Source: Bigelowiella natans CCMP2755 (lineage: Eukaryota > Cercozoa > Chlorarachniophyceae). Taken from it: a stretch of 64,000 nt of DNA. Both the position numbers and the translations under genes were made by a program. The stretch is from positions 62,001-126,000 of the forward strand of contig ADNK01003025.1 in NCBI GenBank assembly GCA_000320545.1, written 5' to 3'. The notes beneath the pieces were generated by a model, which worked only from the letters and a program-made list of their open reading frames with translations, searched no databases and was not told where the DNA came from. Positions 12,001 through 27,000 of this stretch are shown piece by piece (positions within the stretch are counted from its first letter, which is position 1; every line of letters starts with the position of its first letter).

Positions 12001-15000
12001 AGTACCCGTCTCGGTATCCACGCAGACAGCGATGTCACTGTTGCCTCCGATGTATCAACTACAGGTGGCACAGTAACTATTGTTGCCGATTCCACTTGCA
12101 ACAACACTGGTGTCTTCACAAAGACTCCTCAGGGTAGTATCACCGTTGTGAATCATGCTATGTGGATTCAAGCACAAGATGTTATTTTGAGTGGAACCAA
12201 AAGGCTGGATACAGGGGCTGCTGCGATGCATTTTGTTGGATGCGACGGAGTCACAATTGATGTTGGTGGATATGGTATCTCAACAACAGGTCAAATGACT
12301 CTTGACAAGATGGAGCTTAGGTTGCTTACCAGCACCAATCTGACCTTCAATGCCGAGACTGGTAGTATCTACATTTACCAGACTGTTATCGACGATACAG
12401 CACAAGTAAGTGATCGAATTACCTTTAATGCGTTCCATGACCTGGTATTCCGTGAAACAACGATGTTCAAGTCTGTTCGAGCTGTTGCACCAAAGATGAA
12501 CATTTCAGCTGATATTAAAGTCACAGAAAGTCATCTTGTGTTTGAGGCTCGAGAGTACGTCGTTGATGCTGGCGTATGGGTGCAATCGGAACTTGCAAAC
12601 ATATATGTTGAACCTCTGGTTGGTGAAACTGGAAGTATGCTCATTCGAACCCCGACGACTTGGCGTGCTGCCGGTGATCTTACATTCGAAGTTTCATCCC
12701 AGATCTTTGGACAAGATGTATTGATTCTCCAAGCCGATTGGGATGAGGACGCATATGGAACTCTTTCCTTCAACAACAAGGCAAACATGTCTGTTGTTGT
12801 CGAGGGAGTACAAGATATCCTTATGACTGGGGCGGACTTCATTCTTGAAGCTCCTCTCGATGCAATGCAGGCAAATGTGACCATTATTACCTCGAATTAT
12901 ACCGGATCTAGGATAAGTGTCGGAAAGAACTCGCATGGTGGGATGCACGTGAGTGATGCTGAATTGGATCGCATAACAACTGCTACATCCTTGCAGTTCG
13001 GTAGCATTCAAACGGATCGCATTATTATTGATGGAGCTACACATGCTGATACACCAGCCGATGTTTATTTCATCAGTGTGAACAGCATTGAGTTTGTTGG
13101 GGATGATTCCGTCTTCGCAACTCGATTAGGAGTTCATGCTGATAACGACGTAACCATTAAGTCAAATGTTACCGTACATGGAGGAACCGCTACCATCGTT
13201 GCGGATGCTGCCTGTAATCATACCGGGAAGTTCACTCTCGTGAACGGATCGTTGACTACCTCAAATAATGTCTTGTGGATTCAGGCACACGATGTTCACA
13301 TCGAAGGACCAATTAACTCTGGAAGCGTCGCAACTCATTTCATTGGATGTACCGAGGTGTCTATCGATGTTGGAGGATATGGGAATACAACAACCGGTCA
13401 AATGAAAGTTGACCGATCTGAGTTGCAGTTCCTCACCAGCACTAATCTTACCTTCAATGCCGAAACCGGGAGCATTTTTGTTTATGATACTGTCATCTCC
13501 GATACTACGACGGTGGCAGATCGTGTGACGTTTAATGCCGCAAACACAACTGTATTTGAGGGTAAGGTTACAGCTAGTACTTTCAAATCTGTTCGTGTGG
13601 CTTCCCCACAAATCAATATCACCGGCGACATTAAGGTGACTGAGGGTCATCTTATCTTTGAGGCTCATAAATACCATGTTGGTCCTGGAGTTTGGGTACA
13701 GTCTGAAGTCCAGAACATTTACGTTGAACCAACTAAGGGTCTTACTGGAAAAATGTGGTCGAATACTCCAGTGACATGGAGAAGTGCTAACGACATCACT
13801 TTTGAAGTCCCAGTTGATCTCAGGGGTGAAGGCGCGTGGCTTTTGGAAGCAGATTGGGATGAGGATGCAGTCGGCACACTCAGTCTTGACGCAGCTTCCA
13901 AAGTAACAGTTCTTGATGAGGGTGTTGAATCTATTCATATCACAGCTGCTGATTTCATCCTTGAAGCTCCAATGGAGGGTTTGATTTGTAATATTACTAT
14001 TCAAGTCAGTAACTACACGAGTTCTGTTATGAGTGTTGGAAACAGTCAAAAGGGACTATGGCTCAACGACACCGAATTGGATTTAATCAATACGGTTGGT
14101 GACCTCACTCTCGGAAGTCTTCACACAGACACCCTCCTTGTGAATGGTGTTACTTATCAAAACACACCAAGACACATTTACATGATTGCAAGAAATGAAG
14201 TTAGATTCGAGTCGGTTGGAAGTAAATTCCAAACCAATTTTGATGTAGAAGCTGGTAATGATGTTAACATGAAAGCCAGCTTAACAACATCGGGCGGAAA
14301 CGTCACCATCACTTCAAACTACAACTGTAATGGCACTGGGAAGATGACAATCGACTCTGGAGTTCATATTATTACGAATGATGAGAGACTAACTCTGCGT
14401 GCCACGGATATCATTCTCGATGGAACAACTTCCTCGGGAAATGAGCAGACTATCATTACCGGATGTACTGGTATCTCAATTGACGTTGGAGGTGATGGAA
14501 CGTCTGATACTGGCTCGATCCGAATTTCCCAGGCTGAACTTGCAAGAATGGAATCAAACAACCATACTTTCAAAGCAGTTGGCGCTAATATCACTGTATA
14601 CCCGATCTTACCAGTTGATATTCAGAAAATTGCCTACAGAATTGTATTGGATGCAGAGAGACATCTTTGGTTCAGGGAGTCCGCCATCTTTAACTCCCTG
14701 CATAGTATTTCTCCACGGATTGACCTCGCTGCTGACTTGAAAACATTCTCTGGTCATATGATTTTCCAGTCGAATGATATTCAAGCCAGGGCTGGAGTCC
14801 ACGTACAGTCTGAAGTTGAAAATATTTACTTCCTTCCTAAATCTGCGCAGGACGGAGTCATCCACGTTGAAACTCCTGTGAACTTCAGAGCTGCACACGA
14901 TCTGACATTTGAGGTTCCCGTGGAAGTATTTGGATCCGATTCATTCTTTATGATTGCGGACAGCGATGAAGATGCAAACGGAGACCTTGTATTCAACTCA

Positions 15001-18000
15001 TTTGCAGACGTCCTAGTTATAGAGAATACAGTGCAGCAGGTGTTCCTAACAGGCGCAGACTTCAAATTTGAATCTACTCTTGAAGGCCTAAGAGCTAACA
15101 TTACGCTTCAACCTTCGAACTACTCTGGCTCTGTATTGAGTGTCGGTGCAAACCATGGAGGTTTCTGGATTAGTGATTCAGAGCTTGATAGGATCACTAC
15201 CCAGACTAACCTCAATCTTGGAAGCATGCAAACAGACGTTGTCAGAGTAGATAACGTAACATATAAGGAACGAATGGATAACATTTTCATCTCTAGTACT
15301 AACAGGGTAAGCTTCGAAGGTCCCGAAGTTTCTTTCGAAACAACTCTTGGTGTCCATGCTGATAACGATGTGACTATTGATACAAACCTGACGGTAACAG
15401 GACTTGGTGAAGCCGTGGTTCTTTCTGCAGACTCAACATGCAACGGAACCGGAGTTCTTACTGTAACCTCGCAAGGATCTATCAAGGTAATGGATAGCAT
15501 CTTGACTATCCAGGCACATGATGTAATTCTGCTTGGACCTGTCGACTCTGGACCGGTTGCCACTCATTTCGTAGCTTGTAATGGAATCAACATTGACATC
15601 GGCGGAGATGGGTCTTCCACCACCGGGCAGATGAAGGTGTCGAAGAGCGAGCTGCAGCAGATCCACAGTACCAACCTGACATTCAGCGCGGTGACGGGTA
15701 GCATCTATGTATACGACACTGTGATTACTGATACAACGTATATCCGTGATCGCATCACTATGATGGCTCTTAACGATCTTGTGTTCGCTGCATCTACCGT
15801 GTTCAAGTCTATTCGTGCTGTCGCACTTAAGCTGAACATATCTGCGGACATGAAGGTAACAGAGGGTCACATGGTGCTTGAGGCTACGGAGTACAACGTG
15901 GAGTCAGGCATCTGGGTTCAATCCGAGGTACAGAACATCTACGTTGAGCCTACTATTGGCGGATCTGGAATCATGCGCTCAGGAACTCCTGTCACATGGA
16001 GGAGTGCGCATGATTTGAGCTTCGATGTAAGTATGAAGGTGTACGGATCTGGATCACTGATGCTGCAAAGTGACAGTGACGAGGACAACAGCGGTGTGGT
16101 TGCATTCTCTCGTAACGCGAACGTAACTGTTATTGACCCTGCAGTACAGCAGGTCGTCATTACAGCTGCTGACGTGTACTGGGAGTCTCACTTGAACGCT
16201 ATGCACGCTAACATTACCGTGCAGCCTTCGAATATTACTGGATCAGCTTTGAGTGTTGGTAACTTCCATGCTGGATTGCATTTGAGCGATATGGAGTTGG
16301 ATTTGATGAAGACCACGACATCCATACAGCTCGGAAGTCTGCAAACCGACCGCGTTTACATCGACGCTGTGAACCACACTGATACTCCGGCTGATGTGTA
16401 CTTTGTAGCTACAAACAAGGTAGAGTTCCTCGGAGCTCCTTCCAAGTTCTCGACGAGACTGGGAGTCCACGCTGATAACGACGTCGTGTTGAAGTCTGAG
16501 GTGACTGTTGACGGTGGTACTGTGACTATCGTAGCAGACGCTGCCTGCAACAACACTGGATTCTTCAACAAAACTGGATCGGGATCGTTGAAGACGACGG
16601 ATAATGTATTGTGGGTCCAAGCACAGGATGTAGTAATGGCGCATCCAGGAAGACTGGACTCTGGGGCTGCAGCGACACATTTCGTCGGTTGCGACTTGGT
16701 CAACATCGACGTGGGTGGTGACGGTTCATCGACCACAGGCGAGATGAATATCGACCGTTACGAGTTGCAGCTGCTCAGCGCGACAAACCTGACGTTCAAT
16801 GCCGAGAGCGCAAGCATTTGGGTGTATGAGACTGCAAGTTCGGATACACTCAAGGTCGAAGACCGCATCACTTTCAATGCGTTTGAGAACTTGGTGTTCG
16901 CTGGTTCAACCGTGTTCAAGTCCGTTCGCGGAGTTGCTCCAAACGTGAACATCTCGAATGATATGAAGGTATCTGAAGGCCATCTTGTTCTTTCAGCTGA
17001 TGAATACCAGGTGTCCGCCGGAACTTGGGTTCAGTCTGAAGGTTTGAACATTTACATTAAGCCAAAGGGAGCTTCTAGTAAAATGGTTGCTCATACGCCT
17101 GTGCGATGGAGAAGTGCGAATGATCTGACTTTTGAAGTTCCGCAGAAGATTTATGGTGATGGCAATGTGTTCTTCGAAACCGATAGTGACTCCGACGCTG
17201 GTGGAAAGCTTGTATTTTCGGCAGGGTCAGACATTGATATAATGGATCCAAATCTGCGGGGAGTTACTTTCACTGCCGCAGATTTTGACCTTCTTGCGAC
17301 ACTAAGAGCGAAAAACGCAAACCTTACGCTGGAGACATCTAACTACACCGATTCAGTTATGAGTTTAGGTGTAGATCATGGTGGTCTCCACTTTTCTTCC
17401 ATTGAAGCAAACAGAATGTACACGAATGGAACCACGATGTTCGGTAGCCCCCAAACAGATACCATCAACATTGATGGTTTCGTTTCTACAACCTTGTACC
17501 ATCGAATTAGTATGACTAGTCAGAGCGGTGTTGTTTTCCGAGGAGCAAGTTCCTCTTTCAACGGAAAACTATTTTTGTCTGCCGCCAACCATCTGACTGT
17601 CAATAGTACGTTGAATAACTATGGTGAGTACATCGAGATGATTGCAGATCAACTTTGCAATGGTACGGGAACCCTAACGATTGGTCTTGGAGGAAACATT
17701 AATTCCAACGGGAAGAAAATTAATATTCAAGCAAACGATCTTGTTTTGGAGGGTATATTAAATGCTGGAACTGGTGTGGTCACAATGAGCGGTTGTCACG
17801 ATGTGTCCTTCGACATCGGCGGAACCGGCATGACAAACACCGGACAATTCAGGCTTTCCAGGGAAGAGATGCAGCGAATTACTTCAGGAAATCTCACCAT
17901 TGTCAGTACTTCAGGAAATATTACCGTCTACAAGACTGTAGCATTAGATGTAGCAAAGATTGGTGACTTCGTGATTTTTGATGCATATCTGAAAACGAAA

Positions 18001-21000
18001 TTTGTCCAGCCAAGTATTTTTAATGCACTGAAAGTGGTTACTCCAAGCATTGAAATTCTTGAAGCTGTAAAGATGATTCAAGGAAATTTGGATATGCATG
18101 CATCGCATTACCAGATTGGCCCACAAGTTCGTATCACCAATGACGCTGGAAACATATACTTCAAGCAACTAAAGACTATGAAGACGAAGTTAAATACTGA
18201 GACCCCAGTCACTATTGAAGCTGCAGGCGATCTCACTTTTGAGACCCCGATATTTGTCAATGGTACTGGATCTGTGATTCTTAGAAGTGATAGTGATAGC
18301 GATGCGGCTGGGACCTTATCATTCGACTCCGTATCTGAAATTACGGTTACAGACGGAAGCGTGCAACAAATCCACCTCACCGGAGCCGATTTGATTTTGG
18401 AAGCAAAACTCAATGCCAACAATGCAAACGTTACTATCCAACCTACCAACATCTCGGAATCACAGTTGTCTGTGGGTATGAATCATGGAGGTCTACATCT
18501 AAGTGACTATGAGTTGGATCTCATTACAACTTCATCTCAGATGATTCTTGGGAGCTTGCAAACCGACTATGTATACATTGACTCTGTCTCTCATGCTGAC
18601 ACCCCGCAGGATGTATACATTATCAGTGGCAACCGCATTGACTTCTTGGGCGGAAGATCCAATTTCTCGACTCGCCTTGGAATTCATGCTGTCACTCATG
18701 CACAGATCGACACCCCAATTAGTGTGAAGAACGGTAAGGTCAATATCATTACTGACTTTGTCTGTAATGGTACTGGTGCTCTCTTTGTCACTGACACTGG
18801 ATCGGTGACAACCAATAACTATGAGTTGACTCTTCAAGTCAATGATATCGATCTCAACGGAACACTTGACTCAGGCAATAAAGTGACTAATTTCATTGGC
18901 TGCAGCGGTGTTGGGATCGATGTTGGTGGCGATGGCGGTTCAACAACGGGTGAAATGGTGGTTGACAAGCTCGAGCTGCAGAAAATCAGCTCTACGAATT
19001 TGACCTTCAAATCCGTGTCTAAAAACATCTATGTTTATGACACAGTCATTGAGGATACTGCAGATGTGAAAAGCAGAATGACATTCACCGCCTTTAAAGA
19101 TCTTGTTTTTGCTGCGTCGAATGTCTTTAAATCGGTTCTCGGAGTAGCTCCTAATATTACTATTTCCGGAGATATGAAGGTCACAGAAGGTCATTTGATT
19201 CTTGAGGCTACGAATTACGGCGTGGCTTCAGGAATCTGGATCCAATCTGAGATTGAAAATATTTACATTGAACCGACACAGGGTCAACAAGGTAGCATGA
19301 TCACTGGATCTCCAGTATGGTGGAGAAGTGCCAACGACCTAACCTTTGATGTTCCAATGAACATCACGGGGACTGGGAGCGTCATGTATCACTCCGATAG
19401 CGATGAAGACGGAACAGGAACAATTTCCTTTTCCTCAGTGAGCCACGTTACTGTTGTAGATCCAGCAGTTCAACAAATTGTGTTCACTGGTGCAGATGTG
19501 ATTCTCGAAGCAAATATCGAAGCACTTCACGCAAATGTTACGGTTCAGCCCGCCAACCATACCGTCGCGACGATGAGTCTTGGTACATATCATGGTGGTC
19601 TACATCTAACGGACGCTGAACTGGATCGTATTTCTACAACCACTTCTGTGACATTCGGTAGCCTTCAAACCGACAGGATTTTCGTTGATGGCATAAGTCA
19701 TTCCGATACTCCAGCAGACGTTTACTTTATTAGTATGGACACAATTAGCTTCCAAGGTGCATCAAGTAATTTTTCCACCAGAGTGGGTATCCACGCTGAT
19801 AATGACGTCGAAGTTGCAACCGATCTGTTAGTGGTTGGTGGTACTGTTACTATTGTTGCTGACTCAACTTGTGATAGGAGTGGAACATTCACGAAATCTG
19901 GAAATGGAAGCATTACAACTACAAACAATGTGATGTGGATCCAAGCAGATGATGTGAATTTGCAACATCCTGGCCGCATTGATACTGGCAGTGCAGCGTT
20001 GCATTTCGTTGGATGCAGTGGAATCAATGTTGATGTTGGAGGTCACGGACAGATGACAACAGGTGAATTAAGCATTGACAAATTAGAGCTACAGCTTTTG
20101 ACATCCACCAACCTGACCTTCAACGCGGAATCAGCTAGCATATTTGTTTACGAGACTGTGATTTCTGACACCGCGCAAGTTCAAGATCGTATCACATTCA
20201 ATGCTTTCGAAACTCTGAATTTCGAGGGATCCTCCGTGTTCAAATCTGTTCGGGCTGTTGCACCAAACGTGACTTTGAACGCTGACCTGAAAGTGACTGA
20301 AGGCCATCTGATATTCGAGGCCGACAGATACGTTGTCTCTTCTGGAGTATACGTACAATCGGAAGTACAGAACATATATGTCGAGTCCACGAAGGGGACT
20401 TCTACCGGCGTAATGCAGCTCCAAACTCCCGTTACCTGGAGATCTGCGAACGATATCACTTTCGAGGTTCCAATGGACGTACGTGGAAATCAAATTGTTG
20501 TTTTCCACGCAGACAGTGACGAGAGCGCCAATGGAGCACTTGTTTTCTCATCGAGAGCGGATATTAACGTCAAACAGACAACTGTGAGAAACCTCATTTT
20601 CACTGCAGCTGACATTGACTTAGAATCCCTCGTTAAAGCGAATAAAGCAAACGTGACTGTGCAGCCTACGAACTACACTGGATCTGTTCTCAGTGTTGGA
20701 ATCAACCATGGAGGTCTTTCTCTTTCAACCGATGAGTTGAACCGTATTACCACTACTGGTAATTTACAGTTGGGAAGTATGCAAACAGACTTCGTCTACC
20801 TCGATGGTGTAGCCCATACTGATGCCCCAGCTAAAGTTTTTGTCGAGAGTTGGGATCAAATTAGCTTACAAGGTTTTGACTCAAGTTTTATTACTAACTT
20901 TGAAGCCAACGCTCGTGGAAATGTTAATGTAAGCAGCGTGCTTCTAGTAAGCAATGGTCAAGTTACTGTGTGGGCCGACAACGATTGTTCTGGAGCTGGT

Positions 21001-24000
21001 GAACTAAACATTAAGACTGGAAGTTCGTTGGCCTCCTCAAATACATTTATTTCATTAAAGGCGTATGATGTTCATATTGAAGGTACTGTAAACTCCGGAA
21101 CAGCACCAACATACATGAGCTCCTGCTCTGGAATGTCATTAGATATCGGAGGAGGTGGATTTTCAACAACGGGATCCTTACGTCTTTCTGAAGCTGAACT
21201 CACACAGATTACCAGCACCAACTTCACAATGGAGGCTGTGGGATCTAATCTAACTGTGTACGAGCTAAAGAGACCTGCATCGCAGACTATTACTGACAGG
21301 ATTATTTTAATGGCAGACAAACTAGTCACATTCAAAGAATCCTCGATCTTTAAGTCTCTTCGAACTGTGTCACCGAGAATTAATTTGGATGAGGACATCA
21401 AAGTCTGGGAAAGCCATTTGATTCTCGAGTCAAATGTGTTGACAGTGGCTTCCGGGGTTCACGTACAGTCAGAAATTGAGAACATCTACGTCGAACCAAT
21501 AGTAGGCGGCGATGGAATCGTGTACACAGACACACCCGTGAACTGGCGCTCTGCAAATGATATCACCTTCAATGTACCTATGATGGTATACGGTGACCAG
21601 AGTGTCTTCCTCATCGCTGATAGCGATGAAGATTCCACGGGATCATTGGTATTCTCTAAAGAAGCTGATGTTGTTGTCACAAAGAATACTGTACAGCAGA
21701 TATTCTTGACTGGAGGTGATATCGAGCTTGAGTCCGTAATTGAGGGACTAAGGGCCAACATCACAATACAGCCTACTAACTATACTGGGTCTGTGCTTAG
21801 CATTGGTAACAACCATGGCGGCTTCTGGCTCAGTGACTCTGAATTGGACAAGATTACAACCCAAACCAATCTAAACCTGGGCAGTCTACAAACAGATGTT
21901 GTTCGTATCGATGGCGTTAATCATACGAACAAACCAGAAAACATATTTATTACTAGTATGAATAGAGTAAGCTTCGAAGGCAGTCCAGTGTCCTTCTCAA
22001 CAAGACTTGGGGTGCACGCTGATAATGATATTACTGTCAGCTCGAATCTCACTGTTGTTGGACGTGGTGAAACCGTGGTTCTTTCTGCAGACTCAACATG
22101 CAACGGAACCGGAGTTCTTACTGTATCCTCGCAAGGATCTATCAAGGTAATGGATAGCATCTTGACTATCCAGGCACATGATGTAATTCTGCTTGGACCT
22201 GTCGACTCTGGACCGGTTGCCACTCATTTCGTAGCTTGTAATGGAATCAACATTGACATCGGCGGAGATGGGTCTTCCACCACAGGGCAGATGAAGGTGT
22301 CGAAGAGCGAGCTGCAGCAGATCCACAGTACCAACCTGACATTCAGCGCGGTGACGGGTAGCATCTATGTATACGACACTGTGATTACTGATACAACGTA
22401 TATCCGTGATCGCATCACTATGATGGCTCTTAACGATCTTGTGTTCGCTGGATCTACCGTGTTCAAGTCTATTCGTGCTGTCGCACCTAAGCTGAACATA
22501 TCTGCGGACATGAAGGTAACAGAGGGTCACATGGTGCTTGAGGCTACGGAGTACAACGTGGAGTCAGGCATCTGGGTTCAATCCGAGGTACAGAACATCT
22601 ACGTTGAGCCTACTATTGGCGGATCTGGAATCATGCGCTCAGGAACTCCTGTCACATGGAGGAGTGCGCATGATTTGAGCTTCGATGTAAGTATGAAGGT
22701 GTACGGATCTGGATCACTGATGCTGCAAAGTGACAGTGACGAGGACAACAGCGGTGTGGTTGCATTCTCTCGTAACGCGAACGTAACTGTTATTGACCCT
22801 GCAGTACAGCAGGTCGTCATTACAGCTGCTGACGTGTACTGGGAGTCTCACTTGAACGCTATGCACGCTAACATTACCGTGCAGCCTTCGAATATTACTG
22901 GATCAGCTTTGAGTGTTGGTAACTTCCATGCTGGATTGCATTTGAGCGATATGGAGTTGGATTTGATGAAGACCACGACATCCATACAGCTCGGAAGTCT
23001 GCAAACCGACCGCGTTTACATCGACGCTGTGAACCACACTGATACTCCGGCTGATGTGTACTTTGTAGCTACAAACAAGGTAGAGTTCCTCGGAGCTCCT
23101 TCCAAGTTCTCGACGAGACTGGGAGTCCACGCTGATAACGACGTCGTGTTGAAGTCTGAGGTGACTGTTGACGGTGGTACTGTGACTATCGTAGCAGACG
23201 CTGCCTGCAACAACACTGGATTCTTCAACAAAACTGGATCGGGATCGTTGAAGACGACGGATAATGTATTGTGGGTCCAAGCACAGGATGTAGTAATGGC
23301 GCATCCAGGAAGACTGGACTCTGGGGCTGCAGCGACACATTTCGTCGGTTGCGACTTGGTCAACATCGACGTGGGTGGTGACGGTTCATCGACCACAGGC
23401 GAGATGAATATCGACCGTTACGAGTTGCAGCTGCTCAGCGCGACAAACCTGACGTTCAATGCCGAGAGCGCAAGCATTTGGGTGTATGAGACTGCAAGTT
23501 CGGATACACTCAAGGTCGAAGACCGCATCACTTTCAATGCGTTTGAGAACTTGGTGTTCGCTGGTTCAACCGTGTTCAAGTCCGTTCGCGGAGTTGCTCC
23601 AAACGTGAACATCTCGAATGACATTAAAGTTGATTCTGGAGATCTTGTTCTCGCCGTTGACCTGTTGAAAGTTGATTCTGGTGTCTGGATTCAGGCCGAA
23701 GTTGAGAATATTTATGTTGAACCAAGGGGAAGTACCGGAAAAGTCCTCTCCAATTCTCCCGTATATTGGAAGAGTGCGAACGATATCAGTTTCGAGTTAC
23801 CAATGACAGTAATTGGAAGCGGTATTGTGGCCATGCATGCAGATACTGATGAAGATGCATCTGGTTCCATTGCATTCAGCAGTTCCGCAAACCTTACTGT
23901 CATGGATAGTGCTCTGCAAGAACTTCACTTTACTGCTGCCGATATTCATTTGCACAACTTTATTGATGCTATGCAAGCAAACGTAAGCGTGCAAGTATCG

Positions 24001-27000
24001 AACTATTCAGGTTCGACAATGAGTGTCGGAGCAAATTATGGTGGTCTTCATCTCAGTGAGTTAGAATTAAACAGCATTAGGACAGCTACTTCCTTGAAAT
24101 TAGGAAGTTTACAAACTGATATGCTCAGTATAGACGGTGTTACCCATGTTGATACCCCAGCAGACTTATATTTTGTCAGTATGAATAAGATTTCGTTTCT
24201 TGGAAATAGTTCTACATTCAAAACACGAATGGGAATTTATGCTGATAACGATATTCACATCTTGAGTCCCGTTACAACCACTGGTGGAACTGTGACAATT
24301 GTAGCCGACTCCACGTGCAATAGAACTGGTATGTTTTATAAATCGGGTTCAGGGAGCATTACTACAACGGACAATGTTCTTTGGATTCAAGCATACGATA
24401 TTGAGCTAGAGCCAAATGGACGAATTAATACAGGAAACGCAGCCATTCATATAATTGGTTGTGACGACGTTTCCATCGATGTTGGTGGTGATGGTATGAC
24501 TACTACTGGCCAAATCCGATTGGGTAAGAATGAGCTCCAGTTGCTCACATCTACCAATTTGACCTTCAGCGCGGAGACGGGAGACATAACTGTATACGAT
24601 ACAGTCTCAGCTGATACTGCAGGAGTAAGTGACCGTGTCACTTTCATTGCTGATCATCAATTGGGATTTGTTGGATCCTCAGTTTTCAAGTCTGTGCGAG
24701 CAGTTGCTCCTAAGATGAATATTTCAGAGGATCTGAAAGTCACCGAAAGTCATCTTATCTTGGAGGCAACAGAGTTCATTGTTGCTACTGGTGTTCATGT
24801 ACAATCAGAAGCACAGAACATATATTTGGAACCCCATGCTCACATGACTGGCAAGATGGATATCCACGCTCCAATGGAGTGGAGGAGTGTTGGAGACATC
24901 ACAGTTGAAATCCCCATTGATGTCAGAGGTACGGGTGTTCTGAGATTTGAAGCCGACAGCGACGCAGATAAGGATGGAACTCTGTCTTTCAGCTCTGGTT
25001 CCGACCTTAACGTGATCGAATCTAGTGTAAGTGCTCTTGATATCTCTGCCGCTGATATTCACTTAGTCAGTTTCATTAGAGGCCGACAAGCAAATATCAC
25101 AATTCAAGTATCGAATAGCACGAACTCAATTACTAGTATTGGAGCAGATCACGGCGGACTGCATCTTAACGATACTGAGCTTGACAGAATCACGACAACA
25201 ACGCAGTTACAACTCGGTGGATACCAATCTGAGACTACTTATGTCGATGGTGTGAGCCACACGGATACCCCTGACGATGTGTTCGTAATGAGTGAAATTG
25301 ATGTCAATTTTATTGGAGCTCCTTCAACCTTCGTCACGGGATTTAATGTTTTAGCAAAGGACGATGTACGAATTAGTGCCCATTTGACAACCAAAAATGG
25401 AAACGTTAGTATGATTGGTGATTCCGACTGTAATGGTGTCGGTAAGTTTATCTTGACACGAACGGGGTCTCTCGATACAACTAACAACGAGTTGACTATT
25501 AGGGGCGCTACGTTCTACACTCAAGGTCAGCTGACAACGGGAACTGCGAGCACACAGTTTTCAAGTTGTGGTGGCTTGGACTTTGATATTGGCGGAGACG
25601 GAACTACAACAACCGGCAACATCAAGATCTCTCGAGAGGAGCTCAGAATGATGTCCGGAAGCAATTTCACCATTCGTGGAAACTCCATCAATATTTACAA
25701 CCTCTCTGCCGAAGATACGTTGGGATTCAAAGGCAGATTTAATCTCATCTCGAAGACCTTCGTCGTTTTCCATGAAGACAGTATGTTCAAAGCTTTGACT
25801 GTAACTGCTCCTGTAGTAAATGTTACTGCAAACTTGAAGATTACTGAGGAACATCTGCTGTTTTATCCGCATGCTATGCGTGTCGAGCGTGATGTGCACA
25901 TCAGCAATGAGGCCAGAAACATTTACGTTTATCCACGTGAGGGCAAATATGGCTCCATCATAACTGACACACCAGTTGAATGGAAAGCTAATGATGACAT
26001 TACTTTCGAGGTACCAATGTATGTTCACGGTGCCGGTGCCTTGATCTTCAAGGCTGACAAGAGTCAAGACGCAAATGGAGCAGTCTCATTCAATAACAGG
26101 GCAAACTTTACTGTGATGGATTCTGCTGTTCAAGAGATTGTTGTTGAGGGTGCTGACTTTATTCTCGAGGCTCCATTTGAAGCGCTCCAGGCTAATGTGA
26201 CTATCAAAACATCCAATTACACAAACTCTAAAATGAGCATTGGACATTACCATGGTGGATTCCATTTAGATGACGCTGAGCTTGACCGAATTACAACCAC
26301 ATCTTCATTGCAGCTCGGTAGCTTGCAAACGGATTTCATCACTATTGACGGAGCTACCCATACTGACACTCCAGCAGATGTCAACTTGATTGCAATAGAT
26401 TCTATTGTTTTCGCCAACAATGATACTGTTTTCACTGCAAGACTAGGTGTCCACTCGGACAAGCATATCGTCGTTGATTCAAACTTAACAGTACTGGATG
26501 GAACTTTGACGATGGTTGCAGATGCACCTTGTGGAAAGACTGGGCACTTCAGTGTAACTTCGAGCGGCAGCGTTACAACTTCAGACAATGCGTTCTGGAT
26601 TCAAGCATATGACGTGCGACTTGATGGAGGAATGAATTCCGGCAGATCAGCCATGCACTTTGTCGGTTGTGATGGCGTATCGATCGATGTTGGTGGAGAT
26701 GGTTCTTCTAAGACTGGGCAAATGATTGTTGATCGATCCGAGTTAGCACTGCTCACAAGCACGAATCTCACATTCAATGCCGAGAGTGCTGATATATTCG
26801 TCTATGAAACTGTATATGCAGATACACTCACGATTGCAGATCGTATCACTTTCAATGCATTCTATAACTTGGTTTTCAAGGAATCGTCCGTTTTCAAATC
26901 TATCAGAGGTGCATCACCTAGGATTAACATCACTGGAGACATGAAAGTCGCTGAGGGCCACATGGTTCTTGAAGCTATCAATTACACAGTTGATGCTGAT

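Larger units (their letters stand above)
10..14478 (+). repeat. Tandem units 1-13, regular array
   Basis: Unit starts, taken as the codon aligned with I of IDVGG, are 10, 1129, 2236, 3343, 4453, 5569, 6691, 7798, 8905, 10021, 11143, 12256 and 13363. Spacings are 1107-1122 bases, all multiples of three. Units 2-6 and 8-13 have the Cys-Asn-x-Thr-Gly box. Unit 1 has Cys-Gly-Thr-Thr instead and unit 7 has Cys-Asn-His-Ile. The B half of unit 7 and the A half of unit 8 (about 7370-8300) are markedly diverged, lacking SDAELDRI and IYVEP, while their neighbours are canonical. Part of units 6-7 is copied in units 10-11. Confidence 0.88.
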
